Origin: Burkholderiales bacterium
Lineage (GTDB): Bacteria; Pseudomonadota; Gammaproteobacteria; Burkholderiales; Burkholderiaceae_F
Assembly (NCBI GenBank): GCA_020355165.1
Contig: CP070661.1
Span: forward strand, 1,688,551-1,736,092
Direction: 5' to 3'
Length of the DNA stretch: 47,542 bases
Positions 34,390 to 43,688 of the stretch are shown here, one piece after another. How positions within the stretch are numbered: position 1 is the stretch's first letter; each line of letters begins with the position of its first letter. Position numbers and translations under genes: made by a program. A model generated the notes under the pieces. That model ran no database searches. It had not been told where the DNA came from and worked only from the letters and a program-made list of their open reading frames with translations.

Positions 34390-35835
34390 TCACCCGGCGC
34401 CGCAAAGCTGCCCGGCCAGCGTCGCCTCGTCCGCTGCCAGCAGCGTCCGGCAGTCGAGCCACAGCGCATCGTCGTGGATGCGGCCGAGCACGGGCACCGG
34501 CAGCGCGCGCAGCCGCTGTGCCAGCTGCTCGAGCGCGCGGCCGCCGCGCCGCCGCCGGCTCGCCACGTGCAAGGCGAACGACGGCAGCCGGTCGACCGGC
34601 AGCGCGCCGGAGCCGATCTGGCTGGCACAGGACTCGACGCGCACGACGAAGGACTCGCCGGCGAAGGCCTGCAGCGCGGGCAACAGCCGCTGCGCCGCGG
34701 CGCCGATGTCGTCGGCGGCGCGGGCGAGCAGCGCCAGCACCGGCAGCCGCTGCTCGAGCCGGTGCGCCGAGCGGTAGATGCGCAGCGTCGCCTCGAGCGC
34801 AGCCAGCGTCATCTTCGAGCAGCGCAGCGCGCGCTTCAGCGGGTGCCTCTTGATCCTGGCGATGGCGGCCCGGGTGCCGACGACGATCCCCGCCTGCGGG
34901 CCGCCGAGCAGCTTGTCGCCGGAGAAGGTGACGACGTCGGCGCCGGCCGCCAGCGACTCCTGCGGCAGCGGCTCCTTCGGCAGGCCGTAGCGCGACAGGT
35001 CGATCAGCGCACCCGAACCGAGATCGACCATGTACGGCACGCCGTGCGCGTGCGCGATGCGGGCCAGTGTGGCGTCGTCGACGCTGGCGGTGAAGCCCTC
35101 GACCGCGTAGTTCGACGTGTGCGCCTTGACGATCAGGCCGGTGCGCGGGCCAAGCGCCGACTCGAAGTCGCGTGCGTGCGTGCGGTTGGTGGTGCCGACC
35201 TCGAGCAGCCGGCAACCGGCCGCCTTCATGATGTCCGGCATTCGGAAGGCGCCGCCAATCTCGATCAGCTCGCCGCGCGAAACCAGCACCTCCTTCTTCG
35301 CCGCCAGGGCGGCGAGCGCCAGCACGACCGCGGCAGCGTTGTTGTTGACGACGGTCGCCGCCTCGGCGCCGGTCAGCTCGCGCAGCCAGCCGTCGACCAG
35401 GTCATCGCGGTCGCCCCGCCCGCCGGCGGCGACGTCGTACTCGAGCGCGACGTAGCCGCGCATTGCCGCCGCCGCCGCGTCGACCGCCTCCTCGGCCAGC
35501 AGCGCGCGGCCGAGATTGGTGTGGATGACGGTGCCGGTCAGGTTGATCACCCGCCGCAGCGTCGGCGCGGCAAGCGTGGCAATGCGCCTTTCGACAGCCG
35601 CCAGCAGGGCCGGCAGCGGCGCCGCGGCAGCGCCGGCGCGGATCGCCGCGCGCTGCGCCTCGAGTTCGTCGCTGATTGCGCGCTTGGCCAGCGCCTGCCC
35701 GTGCCTGCCGACACAGGCGGCGAGTTCGGGCTGGCCGAGCAGCCGATCGACCGAAGGCAGTGCGGCGAACGGGGCGGTTGGCGGGCCGGTCGTTGCGCTT
35801 GCCTCGCCCGCACCGGGCAGAGTCAAGTTCGCCAT
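34390..35835 (-). CDS. selA: L-seryl-tRNA(Sec) selenium transferase SelA
   Basis: A 481-residue PLP enzyme that converts Ser-tRNA(Sec) to Sec-tRNA(Sec) using selenophosphate. The N-terminal tRNA-binding part ([19 protein letters not shown]) is followed by [40 protein letters not shown] and the PLP-lysine motif [16 protein letters not shown]. Length is close to E. coli SelA (463). ATG 35835 lies 3 bases after the fdhE stop, so the two are coupled. Selenophosphate synthetase (selD) is not in the window. Confidence 0.97.
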   Translation of the reverse strand: MANLTLPGAGEASATTGPPTAPFAALPSVDRLLGQPELAACVGRHGQALAKRAISDELEAQRAAIRAGAAAAPLPALLAAVERRIATLAAPTLRRVINLTGTVIHTNLGRALLAEEAVDAAAAAMRGYVALEYDVAAGGRGDRDDLVDGWLRELTGAEAATVVNNNAAAVVLALAALAAKKEVLVSRGELIEIGGAFRMPDIMKAAGCRLLEVGTTNRTHARDFESALGPRTGLIVKAHTSNYAVEGFTASVDDATLARIAHAHGVPYMVDLGSGALIDLSRYGLPKEPLPQESLAAGADVVTFSGDKLLGGPQAGIVVGTRAAIARIKRHPLKRALRCSKMTLAALEATLRIYRSAHRLEQRLPVLALLARAADDIGAAAQRLLPALQAFAGESFVVRVESCASQIGSGALPVDRLPSFALHVASRRRRGGRALEQLAQRLRALPVPVLGRIHDDALWLDCRTLLAADEATLAGQLCGAG

Positions 35836-35838
35836 CGG

Positions 35839-36768
35839 CTAGCCCGTGCCGGGGTGGAACAGCAGGTTCGGCCCCGAGCGGGCGAAGCCCTGCTCGTCGA
35901 CCAGCAGATCGAGCGCCAGCGTGGCGAGGTCGTCGGCCACCGGGTCGACCAGCGCTGCCTTTTCCTGGTTGAAGATCTTCAGGTAGGTCTTGCACTCGTC
36001 GCAGGCCTCGGCCTTGACCGCCGCCTGGGTCGCGTCGGCGGCCTCGTCGGCCGCGAGGCTCAGGTAGTGCACGCCCTTGTCGGTCTCGCACGACGAGCAC
36101 TGGATGCGCGCCATGTTCCACTCGGTCTGGCACAGCGCGCAGACCAGATAGCGCAGGCTGGCCTGCGCTGCGCCGATGCGCACGATGCTGGCCACCGGCC
36201 GCGTGCCGCACACCGGGCAGATGGTGGCCACGTCGCAGTGACTGACGTCGTCGGCGGCGAGCGCCGCCGCCTGGCGGGCGAAGTACACCTGCAGCGCCGC
36301 GCCGACGAAGGGCACGAGGGCCGCGTCCTCGTCGAGCGCGGTCCCGGCCAGCACGCGGTCGGCCACCGCCTCGAGCGAGACGTCGTCGAGCGCCTGCAGC
36401 CGGTCGAGCGCCGTCTGCAGGGCGGGCGCGCCGTCGGCGCGCACCGCCCGCACGACGTCGCGCAGGTCGTCGTGCCACAGCGGTGCACGCTGGTGGCCCT
36501 GCGCCGACAGCGGCGGCATGCCGAAGCTGCGGCTCTGCTCGACCGTCCTCGCCGGCAGCGGCTGCGCAGCGCGCGCGCCGCTGGCCGACTGCTGGCCACC
36601 GGCGACCTGCGCCATCAGCGCGAGGTAGGCGCCCATCGGGTGGCCGCCAGCCAGCTGCGCGAATCGTGCCGCGCGCTCCTCGAACAGCCGCGGGTTGTCC
36701 GGCAGCACGACCCGCGGCGCCTCGCGCACGCGGTCGGTAGAGCCGTCGGTGACGATCGGTGTCGCCAA
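35839..36768 (-). CDS. fdhE: Formate dehydrogenase accessory protein FdhE
   Basis: A 309-residue cytoplasmic iron-binding protein needed for activity of respiratory formate dehydrogenases. Four CxxC motifs are visible, as in the family: CPVC (GTRPVA), CALC (QTEWN), CSSC ([10 protein letters not shown]) and CDEC ([11 protein letters not shown]). The start is unusual: TTG at 36768, backed by a GAGGGA stretch. The next in-frame ATG would cut off about 44 residues that resemble the FdhE N-terminus. It is separated from the structural genes by a terminator-like hairpin. Confidence 0.93.
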   Translation of the reverse strand: MATPIVTDGSTDRVREAPRVVLPDNPRLFEERAARFAQLAGGHPMGAYLALMAQVAGGQQSASGARAAQPLPARTVEQSRSFGMPPLSAQGHQRAPLWHDDLRDVVRAVRADGAPALQTALDRLQALDDVSLEAVADRVLAGTALDEDAALVPFVGAALQVYFARQAAALAADDVSHCDVATICPVCGTRPVASIVRIGAAQASLRYLVCALCQTEWNMARIQCSSCETDKGVHYLSLAADEAADATQAAVKAEACDECKTYLKIFNQEKAALVDPVADDLATLALDLLVDEQGFARSGPNLLFHPGTG

Positions 36769-36786
36769 GGCGATCCCTCGCTGGGC

Positions 36787-36823
36787 AAAGAAACGGCGGC
36801 GACCGGCCGGGCCGATCGCCGCC
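36787..36823 (-). terminator. Terminator or attenuator between fdhI and fdhE
   Basis: On the minus strand, GGCGGCGA and TCGCCGCC form an 8-bp stem. Inside it a further CGGCC/GGCCG pairing is possible. It is followed directly by GTTTCTTT. A GC-rich stem and T-rich tract are the marks of a rho-independent terminator. Because fdhE-selA-selB follow on the same strand, it may act as a partial terminator that keeps them at lower expression than the enzyme subunits. Confidence 0.6.
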
Positions 36824-36848
36824 GCCGAAGCCTACCTGAACGGCAGTG

Positions 36849-37493
36849 CTACCTGCCGCCCGTGATCCGCCGGAACCACAGCGGATGGTGGTGCCTGGCC
36901 CAGGCGGTCGACACCGTGCCGCGCGTCATCGCCCGCAGCGAGCCGCGGACCCAGAAGATGCCGGCGTAGATGTGCACGACGATGCCGACGATCAGGATGA
37001 ACGCGCTGGCCGCGTGCACCACGGCGGCAATGCGGATCAGCGGGATCGCGAAAGCGTCGGCGAAGTACGGCCGCCACAGCATCACGCCCGAGACCAGCAG
37101 CAGGGCCATGGTGACGATCATCACCCAGAACAGCTGCTTCTGCCCGAAGTTGTACTTGTCGATCTCGGGCAGGTTGTGGTCACGGTTGTTGATGACGTCG
37201 GAAAGCCGCTTCTTCCACTCGCGGTCGTAGGACTGGATGACGTTTTCCTTCCAGTAGCGCATGGCCATCAGCGCAAAGAACACGAACATCACCACGCCGA
37301 TGAAAGGATGCAGGATCCTTGCCCACACCCCGCCGCCGAGCAGATTGGTCAGGAACCAGAACGCCGGATGGAAGAACGCCAGGCCGGAGGCGGCCAGCAG
37401 CAGGAACGTGATTGCCACGATCCAGTGCGTGACCCGCTCGTTGGCGCTGTAGCGCGGCACGTCGCCGCTTCGTGTTGCAACGTGGCTGCTCAT
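36849..37493 (-). CDS. fdhI: Formate dehydrogenase gamma subunit (cytochrome b556)
   Basis: A 214-residue integral membrane di-heme cytochrome b of the FdnI/FdoI type. It has four membrane helices: about 22-40 ([20 protein letters not shown]), 53-75, 114-133 ([19 protein letters not shown]) and 147-170 ([20 protein letters not shown]). Candidate heme histidines are present in NERVTHW, LHPFIG and VHIYAG. It passes electrons from the beta subunit to quinone. Start ATG 37493 overlaps the beta gene's stop by 4 bases. Confidence 0.95.
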   Translation of the reverse strand: MSSHVATRSGDVPRYSANERVTHWIVAITFLLLAASGLAFFHPAFWFLTNLLGGGVWARILHPFIGVVMFVFFALMAMRYWKENVIQSYDREWKKRLSDVINNRDHNLPEIDKYNFGQKQLFWVMIVTMALLLVSGVMLWRPYFADAFAIPLIRIAAVVHAASAFILIVGIVVHIYAGIFWVRGSLRAMTRGTVSTAWARHHHPLWFRRITGGR

Positions 37494-38353
37494 GCCTTGC
37501 CTCCCGGTTCTTCTTCCTTCGGACCCCTGGTGACGTAGTGGAAGAACGCGCCGAGCACCGCCAGGCCGAGGCCGATCGACAGCAGCGGCTTGGTGACGCC
37601 CTTCCAAAGGCTGACCCACGGGCTGATCTTCGGCTCGGACGGCAAGCCGTGGTACAGCTCCGGCTGGTCGCCGTGCTGCAGCACGTACATGACGTGCGTG
37701 CCACCGACGCCCTGCGGGTCGTAGAGCGCCGCCTTCTGGTAGCCGCGCTCGTTCAGGTCGCGGACGCGTTTCTTGCCGTACGCCACCATTTCATCCTTGA
37801 CACCGAAGTGAAGGGCGCCGGTCGGGCAGGTCTTGACGCACGCCGGCGCCTGCCCCACCGCGACGCGGTCGGAGCACAGCGAGCACTTGTACGCCTTGTT
37901 GTCCTTCTTCGAGATGCGCGGCACGTTGAACGGGCAGCCGGCGATGCAGTAGCCGCAGCCGATGCAGTTCTCCGACACGAAGTCGACGATGCCGTTGGCG
38001 TACTTGACGATCGCGCCCGGGGCCGGGCAGGCCTTCAGGCAACCCGGGTCCTCGCAGTGCATGCAGCCGTCCTTGCGGATCAGCCACTCCAGCCGCCCTT
38101 CCTTGCCCTGCACCTCGGCGAAGCGCATCACCGTCCACGACTGGTCGGTGAGATCGGTGGGGTTGTCGTAGACGCCCACGGTGGTGCCGATTTCGTCGCG
38201 CAGGTCGTTCCACTGCATGCAGGCGACCTGGCAGGCCTTGCAGCCGATGCACTTGGAGATGTCGATCAGCTTGGCGACCGGTTCTTCCGCAACACGGACC
38301 GAGGGCGGCGTCGTGGTCGTTGCCGAGCGCTTCTGAACGTCGAGTGATTGCAT
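37490..38353 (-). CDS. fdhH: Formate dehydrogenase beta subunit, iron-sulfur
   Basis: A 287-residue electron-transfer subunit with four [4Fe-4S] cysteine clusters: [37 protein letters not shown], and CSLC...CVKTCP. A C-terminal membrane helix ([20 protein letters not shown]) anchors it to the periplasmic face, as in FdnH. A strong GGAGGA ribosome binding site precedes ATG 38353. The gene is 10 bases after the alpha subunit stop and overlaps the gamma subunit gene. The symbol is by analogy with the fdhGHI naming. Confidence 0.95.
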   Translation of the reverse strand: MQSLDVQKRSATTTTPPSVRVAEEPVAKLIDISKCIGCKACQVACMQWNDLRDEIGTTVGVYDNPTDLTDQSWTVMRFAEVQGKEGRLEWLIRKDGCMHCEDPGCLKACPAPGAIVKYANGIVDFVSENCIGCGYCIAGCPFNVPRISKKDNKAYKCSLCSDRVAVGQAPACVKTCPTGALHFGVKDEMVAYGKKRVRDLNERGYQKAALYDPQGVGGTHVMYVLQHGDQPELYHGLPSEPKISPWVSLWKGVTKPLLSIGLGLAVLGAFFHYVTRGPKEEEPGGKA

Positions 38354-38363
38354 GACGTCCTCC

Positions 38364-41300
38364 TCAAGCTTTCTCGATGTTGACCAGGAACGCCTTGTAC
38401 TCCGGCGTCTGCGAGTTCGCGTCGCCGACGTATGGCGTCAACGTGTTCGCGAGGAACCCGTTCTTGGCCACGCCGACGAAGCCCCAGTGGATCGGAATGC
38501 CGACCGTGTGCACCGTCTTGCCATCGACGGTGAGCTTCGGCACGCGCTTCGTCACCACGGCCGCGGCCTTGATCTCGCCGCGGTTGCTGCGCACCTTGAC
38601 CATCTGGCCGTTGCCGATGCCCTTCTCCTTCGCCAGTTCCTCGCTGATCTCGACGAACGGCGCCGGCTGCACGATGGCGTTGGACTCGACGTTCTTGGTC
38701 CAGAAGTGGAAATGCTCCACCAGCCGGTACGTCGTGGCCGCGTACGGGAACTGGTCGGCCTTGCCGAAGGCCTCCATGTCGCCCTTGTAGACCCGCGCCG
38801 CCGGGTTGCTGGTCGCCTGCGCATTCTTCGGGTGCAGCGGGTTGACGCCGATCGGCGTCTCGAACGGCTCGTAGTGCTCGGGGAACGGCCCCTCGGCCAT
38901 CGGCGCGAACAGCTTGCCGACGCCCTCGGGCTGCATGATGAACGGATTGGCGCCGCTGTCCGGCCCGAGCGTCGGCCCCATGTCGGGAATGTCGACGCCG
39001 ACCCAGCGCTCGCCGCTCCAGCGGATGCCGGGCCGCTTCGGATCCCAGGGCTTGCCTTCCGGCGAGGCGCCGGCGCGGTTGTACAGCACGCGCCGGTTGG
39101 CCGGCCAGGCGTAGCCCCAGTTCAGGTAGGTGCCCATGCCGCCCGGGTCCGACGTATCGCGCCGGGCGGTGAGGTTGCCCGCCTGGCTCCAGGCCCCGCA
39201 GTACAGCCAATTGCCCGACATCGTGCTGCCGTCGGCCCTGAGCTGGCCAAATCCCGACAGCTGCTCGCCCGCCTTGGCCAGCACCTTGGTCGGATCCTTC
39301 GGGTCAACCACGTCCGTGATCGCGCGGCCGGAGATCTCGCGTAGCAACTCTTCGGGCGACGGGTTGGTCGGGCTGCTGTAGCTCCACGACAGGTTGACGA
39401 TCGGATCCGGGAACTTGCCGCCGTCCTTGGCGTACATGTCGCGGATCTTCACGAACAGCGAGGCGAGGATCTCGCGGTCGGTCTTCGCCTCGCCCGGAGG
39501 TTCGGCGCCGGCCCATTTCCATTGCAGCACGCGGCCGGAGTTGGTGAAGGTGCCGGCGTCCTCGGCGAAGCACGACGTCGGCAGGCGGAAGACCTCGGTC
39601 TGGATATCCTCCGGCTTGACGTTGTTGAACTCGCCGTAGTTCTTCCAGAACTCGGAGGTCTCCGTGCGCAGCGGATCCATGATCACCATGTACTTCAGCT
39701 TCGACAGCGCCGCCGACATCTTCTTGGCGTTCGGCACTGCGGCAATCGGATTGAAGCCGTTGGCGATCAGGCCGTTCATCTTGCCCTGGAACATCAACTC
39801 GAAGATCGCCAGGACGTCGTAGGCCTTGTCGCCCTTCGGCATCCAGTCGTAGGCGAAGTTGTTCTCCTTAGTGGCCGCATTGCCCCAGAGCGCCTTCTGC
39901 AGGCTGACGAAGAAGTTCGGGAAGTTCTGCCAGTAGCTCATCTGGTTAGGCCGCAGCGGCTTGAGCGCCCGCGCCTCCAGATACTTCTGGAAGTCCTGCT
40001 CGGCGTCGGTCGGCATCCGCAGGTAGCCCGGCAGCACGCCCTGAACGGCGTTCATGTCGGTGATGCCCTGCACGTTGGCGTGCCCGCGCAGCGCGTTGAC
40101 GCCGCCGCCGGCGCGGCCGATGTTGCCCAGCAGCAGCTGGATCATCGCCATCGTCCGGATGTTCTCCGAGCCGACCGAGTGCTGGGTCCAACCCAGCGCG
40201 TACATGATCGTCATCACGCGATCGGGCGTGCTGGTCGAGCCGATCATCTCGGCCACCTTCAGGAACTGGTCCTTCGGCGTGCCACAGATCTTCTCGACCA
40301 TCTCCGGCGTGTAGCGGGAAAAGTGCGTCTTCAGCAGCTGGAACGCACAACGCGGGTGCTGCAGCGTTTCGTCGACAACCGCGTAGCCGTCAGCACCGAT
40401 CTCGTAGCCCCACTTCGAACGGTCATAGCGGCGTTTCTCGGCGTCATAGCCCGAGAAGATGCCGTTGTCGAATGCGAAGCTGTCCTTGATGATGAAGCTG
40501 GCGTTGGTGTACTTGCGAACGTAGTCCTCGTGGATCTTGTTGTTCGTCAGCAGGTAGTTGATGACACCGCCCAGGAATGCGATGTCGCTGCCGACGCGCA
40601 GTGGCGCGTAATAGTCGGCCACTGCCGCCGAGCGGGTAAAGCGCGGGTCGACGACGACGAGCTTCGCCTTGCGATGCTCCATCGCCTCGGTGACCCACTT
40701 GAAGCCGCAGGGATGCGCTTCGGCGGCATTGCCGCCCATGATCAGGATGACGTCGGCGTGCTTGATGTCGACCCAGTGGTTGGTCATCGCACCTCGCCCA
40801 AACGTCGGGGCCAGACTGGCCACCGTCGGGGCGTGTCAGATGCGCGCCTGGGTATCGATGGCGACCATCCCCATGCCACGGGCCATCTTCACCGCCAGAT
40901 AGCCCGCTTCGTTGGTGATCGCGCTGGAGACGAGGAACGCCGTGGAATTCCAGCGGCTGACCGTCTCGCCTTTGTCGTTCTTCTCCTCGAAGTCCGCGTC
41001 GCGGTCGGCCTTCATGTGCTTGGCGACGCGGTTCAGCGCCTCGTCCCAGGAGATCTGCTTCCACTCCTTGGCGCCGGGCTCGCGCACCTCGGGATGCATC
41101 AGCCGGTTCGGCGAGTGCACCATGTCGAGCAGCGCCGCGCCCTTCGGGCACAGGGTGCCGCGGTTGACCGGATGGTCCGGGTCGCCCTCGATGTGGATGA
41201 TGCGGTCGTTGACGTTCTTCGCCTTGTCGCCGCGCGAATACATGACCACGCCGCAGCTGACCGAGCAGTACGGACAGGTGCCGCGCGTCTCGGTCGTCCG

Positions 41301-41429
41301 CGCCAGCTTGTAGGCCCGCACCTCGGCTAGCGCGGCGCCGGGCGACAGGCCCAGGCCGACGACCGAAGACGAGCCCATCCCCGCCGCGCAGATCCGGAAG
41401 AACTGGCGGCGACTCATGGGTGCATTCAT
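38364..41429 (-). CDS. fdhG: Formate dehydrogenase-N alpha subunit, selenocysteine-containing
   Basis: A 1021-residue molybdopterin catalytic subunit read through an in-frame UGA at 40836-40838 (residue 198, Sec). It starts [17 protein letters not shown], a twin-arginine signal, so the enzyme works in the periplasm. A [4Fe-4S] site follows (Cys52, Cys55, Cys59, Cys94: [17 protein letters not shown]). The Sec context is [22 protein letters not shown], as in FdnG/FdoG, where Sec ligates the metal. It oxidises formate to CO2 and feeds quinone through beta and gamma. An AAGGAGACGTC ribosome binding site precedes ATG 41429. A conventional gene finder would split this gene in two. Confidence 0.97.
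40803..40838 (-). promoter_or_regulatory. Bacterial SECIS element with UGA codon
   Basis: From the UGA (40838-40836) the mRNA folds into a stem at 40828-40803: CGACGG and GGCC on one side, GGCC and CCGACG on the other, with one A-A mismatch. It has a bulged U and an AGUCU loop. Counting from the U of UGA, the bulged U is 17 and the loop G and U are 23 and 24, the same positions known to be needed for SelB binding in E. coli. It overlaps coding sequence. Confidence 0.93.
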
Positions 41430-41451
41430 GACGTCTCCTTGAACACCGATT

Positions 41452-41473
41452 CCCGCGCGGCAAGCCGCGCGGG
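41452..41473 (-). promoter_or_regulatory. CUUG-loop hairpin in the fdhG leader
   Basis: A perfect 9-bp stem CCCGCGCGG-CUUG-CCGCGCGGG lies 22 bases upstream of the fdhG start, just before the ribosome binding site. CUUG is an extra-stable tetraloop. No T-tract follows, so it is not a terminator. It may stabilise the message or modulate translation. Confidence 0.55.
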
Positions 41474-41532
41474 TCCCCTTGTTGTCTTTTTGTGTGGCGC
41501 CGGCAGGAAGGCTCGCTGGATCGCCGCGTGAG

Positions 41533-41561
41533 ATCGTATTCGCAGGCAGGAATCCAGACAA
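41533..41561 (-). promoter_or_regulatory. Sigma70-like promoter of the formate dehydrogenase operon
   Basis: On the minus strand TTGTCT (41561-41556) and TACGAT (41538-41533) are separated by 17 bases, each 4/6 to consensus. Transcription would begin near 41526, giving a leader of about 97 bases that includes the CUUG hairpin. I saw no clear FNR or NarL site by eye. Confidence 0.5.
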
Positions 41562-41667
41562 CGGTGGCCACGGCAAGGCCTCACTGCGGAAATGGCCAAC
41601 GCCGCCGCGACCCAGTACTTACCCTGACCGCCGTCGGCGGCGCGCCGCGCCGCAGGGCAGACGCCGC

Positions 41668-42387
41668 CTAGAGCGGGCGCACCGCGCGCAGCCGCTGTTC
41701 GATCACCAGGCCCTTGTCGTCGGCGAAACGCAGCCGAACCGGCAGCGAGCACAGCGCCGGCGCCAGCCAGACCTCGAACTCGTCGTCGCCGCTTTCGAAG
41801 CGGCGCTCCAGCTTGACGGTCTCGAAGCGGCCGGCCGGCACGGTCACGCTTTCCGCCCGTTCGGCCTTGAACACGAAGGTCGTCACGTGGCGCGGCCCGG
41901 CGACCGGCAACTCGAGTGTCGAGGTGCCGGGCTCGGCGCGCTGGCGCCAGGCGAACTGCATCAACATGCTCAGCCGGTCCTGCATCTGCGGCTGGGTCGG
42001 CTCCGATCGGCCGGTGTGGCTGAAGGTCACGCGCCGCGACGCCCAGTCGAAATCGATGCTGCGCGGCTCACGGTAGCTCGACCGCAGCGTGAACAGCCGC
42101 GGCACCAGTCCCTCGCGCCGCACCGCGCCGGTCGAGCTCTGGCGCGACTCGAAGATGCCGATCGCGGTCACCGTGGAGTCGATCCTGTACGAGTCGGCCT
42201 GGCGCCGGTACTCGAACACGCCCTCGCCGGACAGCGAGAGCACGGAGCGCGTCGCGGTGACCGCGTATTCGAGCCTGACCGAGGCCGACAGCGGCGCGTC
42301 GGCACCGCAGACGAGCTCGGCGGCGCCGGCCGAAGGCAGCGCAGCGGCCAGGCCGACCGACAGGGCGAAGTGCGGGAAACGACTCAT
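41668..42387 (-). CDS. DUF3108 protein (secreted)
   Basis: A 239-residue protein with an N-terminal signal peptide (FALSVGLAAALPSAGAAEL) and a DUF3108 beta domain: VRLEYAVTATRSVLSLSGEG, FEYRRQADSYRIDSTVTAIG, IDFDWASRRVTFSHTG and EVWLAPALCSLPVRLRF. The family is periplasmic, beta-rich and of unknown role. ATG 42387 overlaps the preceding gene's stop by 4 bases. That gene encodes a second DUF3108 protein, so this is a tandem duplicate pair. Confidence 0.85.
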   Translation of the reverse strand: MSRFPHFALSVGLAAALPSAGAAELVCGADAPLSASVRLEYAVTATRSVLSLSGEGVFEYRRQADSYRIDSTVTAIGIFESRQSSTGAVRREGLVPRLFTLRSSYREPRSIDFDWASRRVTFSHTGRSEPTQPQMQDRLSMLMQFAWRQRAEPGTSTLELPVAGPRHVTTFVFKAERAESVTVPAGRFETVKLERRFESGDDEFEVWLAPALCSLPVRLRFADDKGLVIEQRLRAVRPL

Positions 42388-43559
42388 GATGCCGGCATCG
42401 ATTCGAGCACGCTTTCCGTCACTCGGCCGTAACGATCGGTAAACCGCAGCTTGGCCGGCAGCCAGCCGAGCGACGGCGCGAGCCAGACCTCGACCCGCGC
42501 ATCGGTGGCGTCGTCGGCGATCCGCTCGATGTGCACCGTATCCAGTTCGCCGATCCCGGTCGCCGTCATCGCCGGCCCGGTGGAGCGGAAGCGGTAGCTC
42601 GAGACGTCGTCGCGGCTGGCCATCAGCAGCACGGTCTGGCCGCCTGCGCGGAAGCGCTCCGGCTGCGCCTGCCCGAGCAGCATCAGCTGGAACTGGAACG
42701 AGATGCGGTCCTGCACGCCGTCCGCCAGCGGCCGCTCGTGCGGCCGGGCGCTGAAGGTGACGCGGCGGCCCTCCCAGTCGAAGTTCGCCGCCACGGTGCC
42801 ACGCCGCACCCGCGTTTCGGTGTAGCGCTCCGGTGCCAGTCCGAAGGCCCGCAGCTGGCCTTCGGAGTGCAGTTCGAGCACCGTCACGCCGATCGCCGTG
42901 GTCGTCAGGCTCAGCCGGTAGCGGCCGTCGGTGGCCAGCGACCACTCGATCGTGCTGGTGCCGCTGGCCAGCCGCAGTTCGGAGTTGGTCGTCCGGTAGA
43001 CGTAGCGCGCTGCTGCCGGCAATGCCGCCTGCGGCTCGACCAGGCCGGCCAGCGCCGCCTGCAGCGACGCCCCGCTGGCCTCGAACGGCGGCGGCTCGGC
43101 GGCGGCCACCGGTTCGGCAGAGGGCTGGCTCGCCGCGGGCTCCTGCACCGTGGCCGCCTCCTCGGCAACCTTCTGGCTCGGCGGCGGCGCGGCCTCCGGC
43201 TCCACGCCGAACGCGTCGGCACCGACATCGACCGTTTCCGGGAAGGCCGCCGGCGCCGGCGCGGCGGGCGGCAGCGGCGGCGCCGGCGGCCGCTTCGCAG
43301 CCGGGGCAGGACGCGGCCGCGGCGGCGGCGCAACGGGCGCAGCCGGCGGCCCGCGCCGCGCGGCGACCACCGGCGGCGGCGGTGGCGGCAGCAGCCGCGC
43401 GCTGACCGCAACCCGTTCGATCGGCACCAGCGCCTCGCTGCCGTCCAGCGCCCGGCCGAGCCAGTGCAGCACGGCCGCATGCGCCAGCAGCGTGGCGAGC
43501 AGCACCAGGACAGCGCGCAGGCGGACGGGCGTTGGCGAAACGATGGGCAGTGCGGACAT
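42384..43559 (-). CDS. DUF3108 protein with TonB-like proline-rich N-terminus
   Basis: A 391-residue protein. A membrane anchor (about 15-35: AVLVLLATLLAHAAVLHWLG) is followed by a long Pro/Ala-rich stretch (about 56-150) resembling the periplasm-spanning part of TonB or TolA. A DUF3108 domain comes next (about 180-391: YVYRTTNSELRLASGTSTIE, NFDWEGRRVTFSARPHE, EVWLAPSLGWLPAKLRFTDR). It thus looks like an inner-membrane-anchored form of the downstream secreted paralogue. ATG 43559 is divergent from the fumarylacetoacetate hydrolase-family gene, 129 bases apart. Confidence 0.83.
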   Translation of the reverse strand: MSALPIVSPTPVRLRAVLVLLATLLAHAAVLHWLGRALDGSEALVPIERVAVSARLLPPPPPPVVAARRGPPAAPVAPPPRPRPAPAAKRPPAPPLPPAAPAPAAFPETVDVGADAFGVEPEAAPPPSQKVAEEAATVQEPAASQPSAEPVAAAEPPPFEASGASLQAALAGLVEPQAALPAAARYVYRTTNSELRLASGTSTIEWSLATDGRYRLSLTTTAIGVTVLELHSEGQLRAFGLAPERYTETRVRRGTVAANFDWEGRRVTFSARPHERPLADGVQDRISFQFQLMLLGQAQPERFRAGGQTVLLMASRDDVSSYRFRSTGPAMTATGIGELDTVHIERIADDATDARVEVWLAPSLGWLPAKLRFTDRYGRVTESVLESMPAS

Positions 43560-43688
43560 CGGAATCCTGCGGCAGCCGACGGCGGCCGGCGATCGAAGGC
43601 GCCGATCCAGGCATTGGCGCGCGCGGCTTCCGGCGCACGAACGGCTCACCGCTAAGATACCCGCGATCCCCGGACGGCCACTGCGGCA

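Noticed and set aside
36768..36768. fdhE starting at the internal ATG (residue 45)
   Set aside because: That would remove a segment resembling the FdhE N-terminus; the TTG with a purine-rich upstream sequence is the better choice.
38364..41429. Two adjacent open frames for the formate dehydrogenase alpha subunit, suggesting a nonsense-mutated pseudogene
   Set aside because: The interrupting codon is UGA at the exact Sec position, followed by a proper SECIS hairpin, with selA, selB and selC in the same locus. It is one selenoprotein gene.
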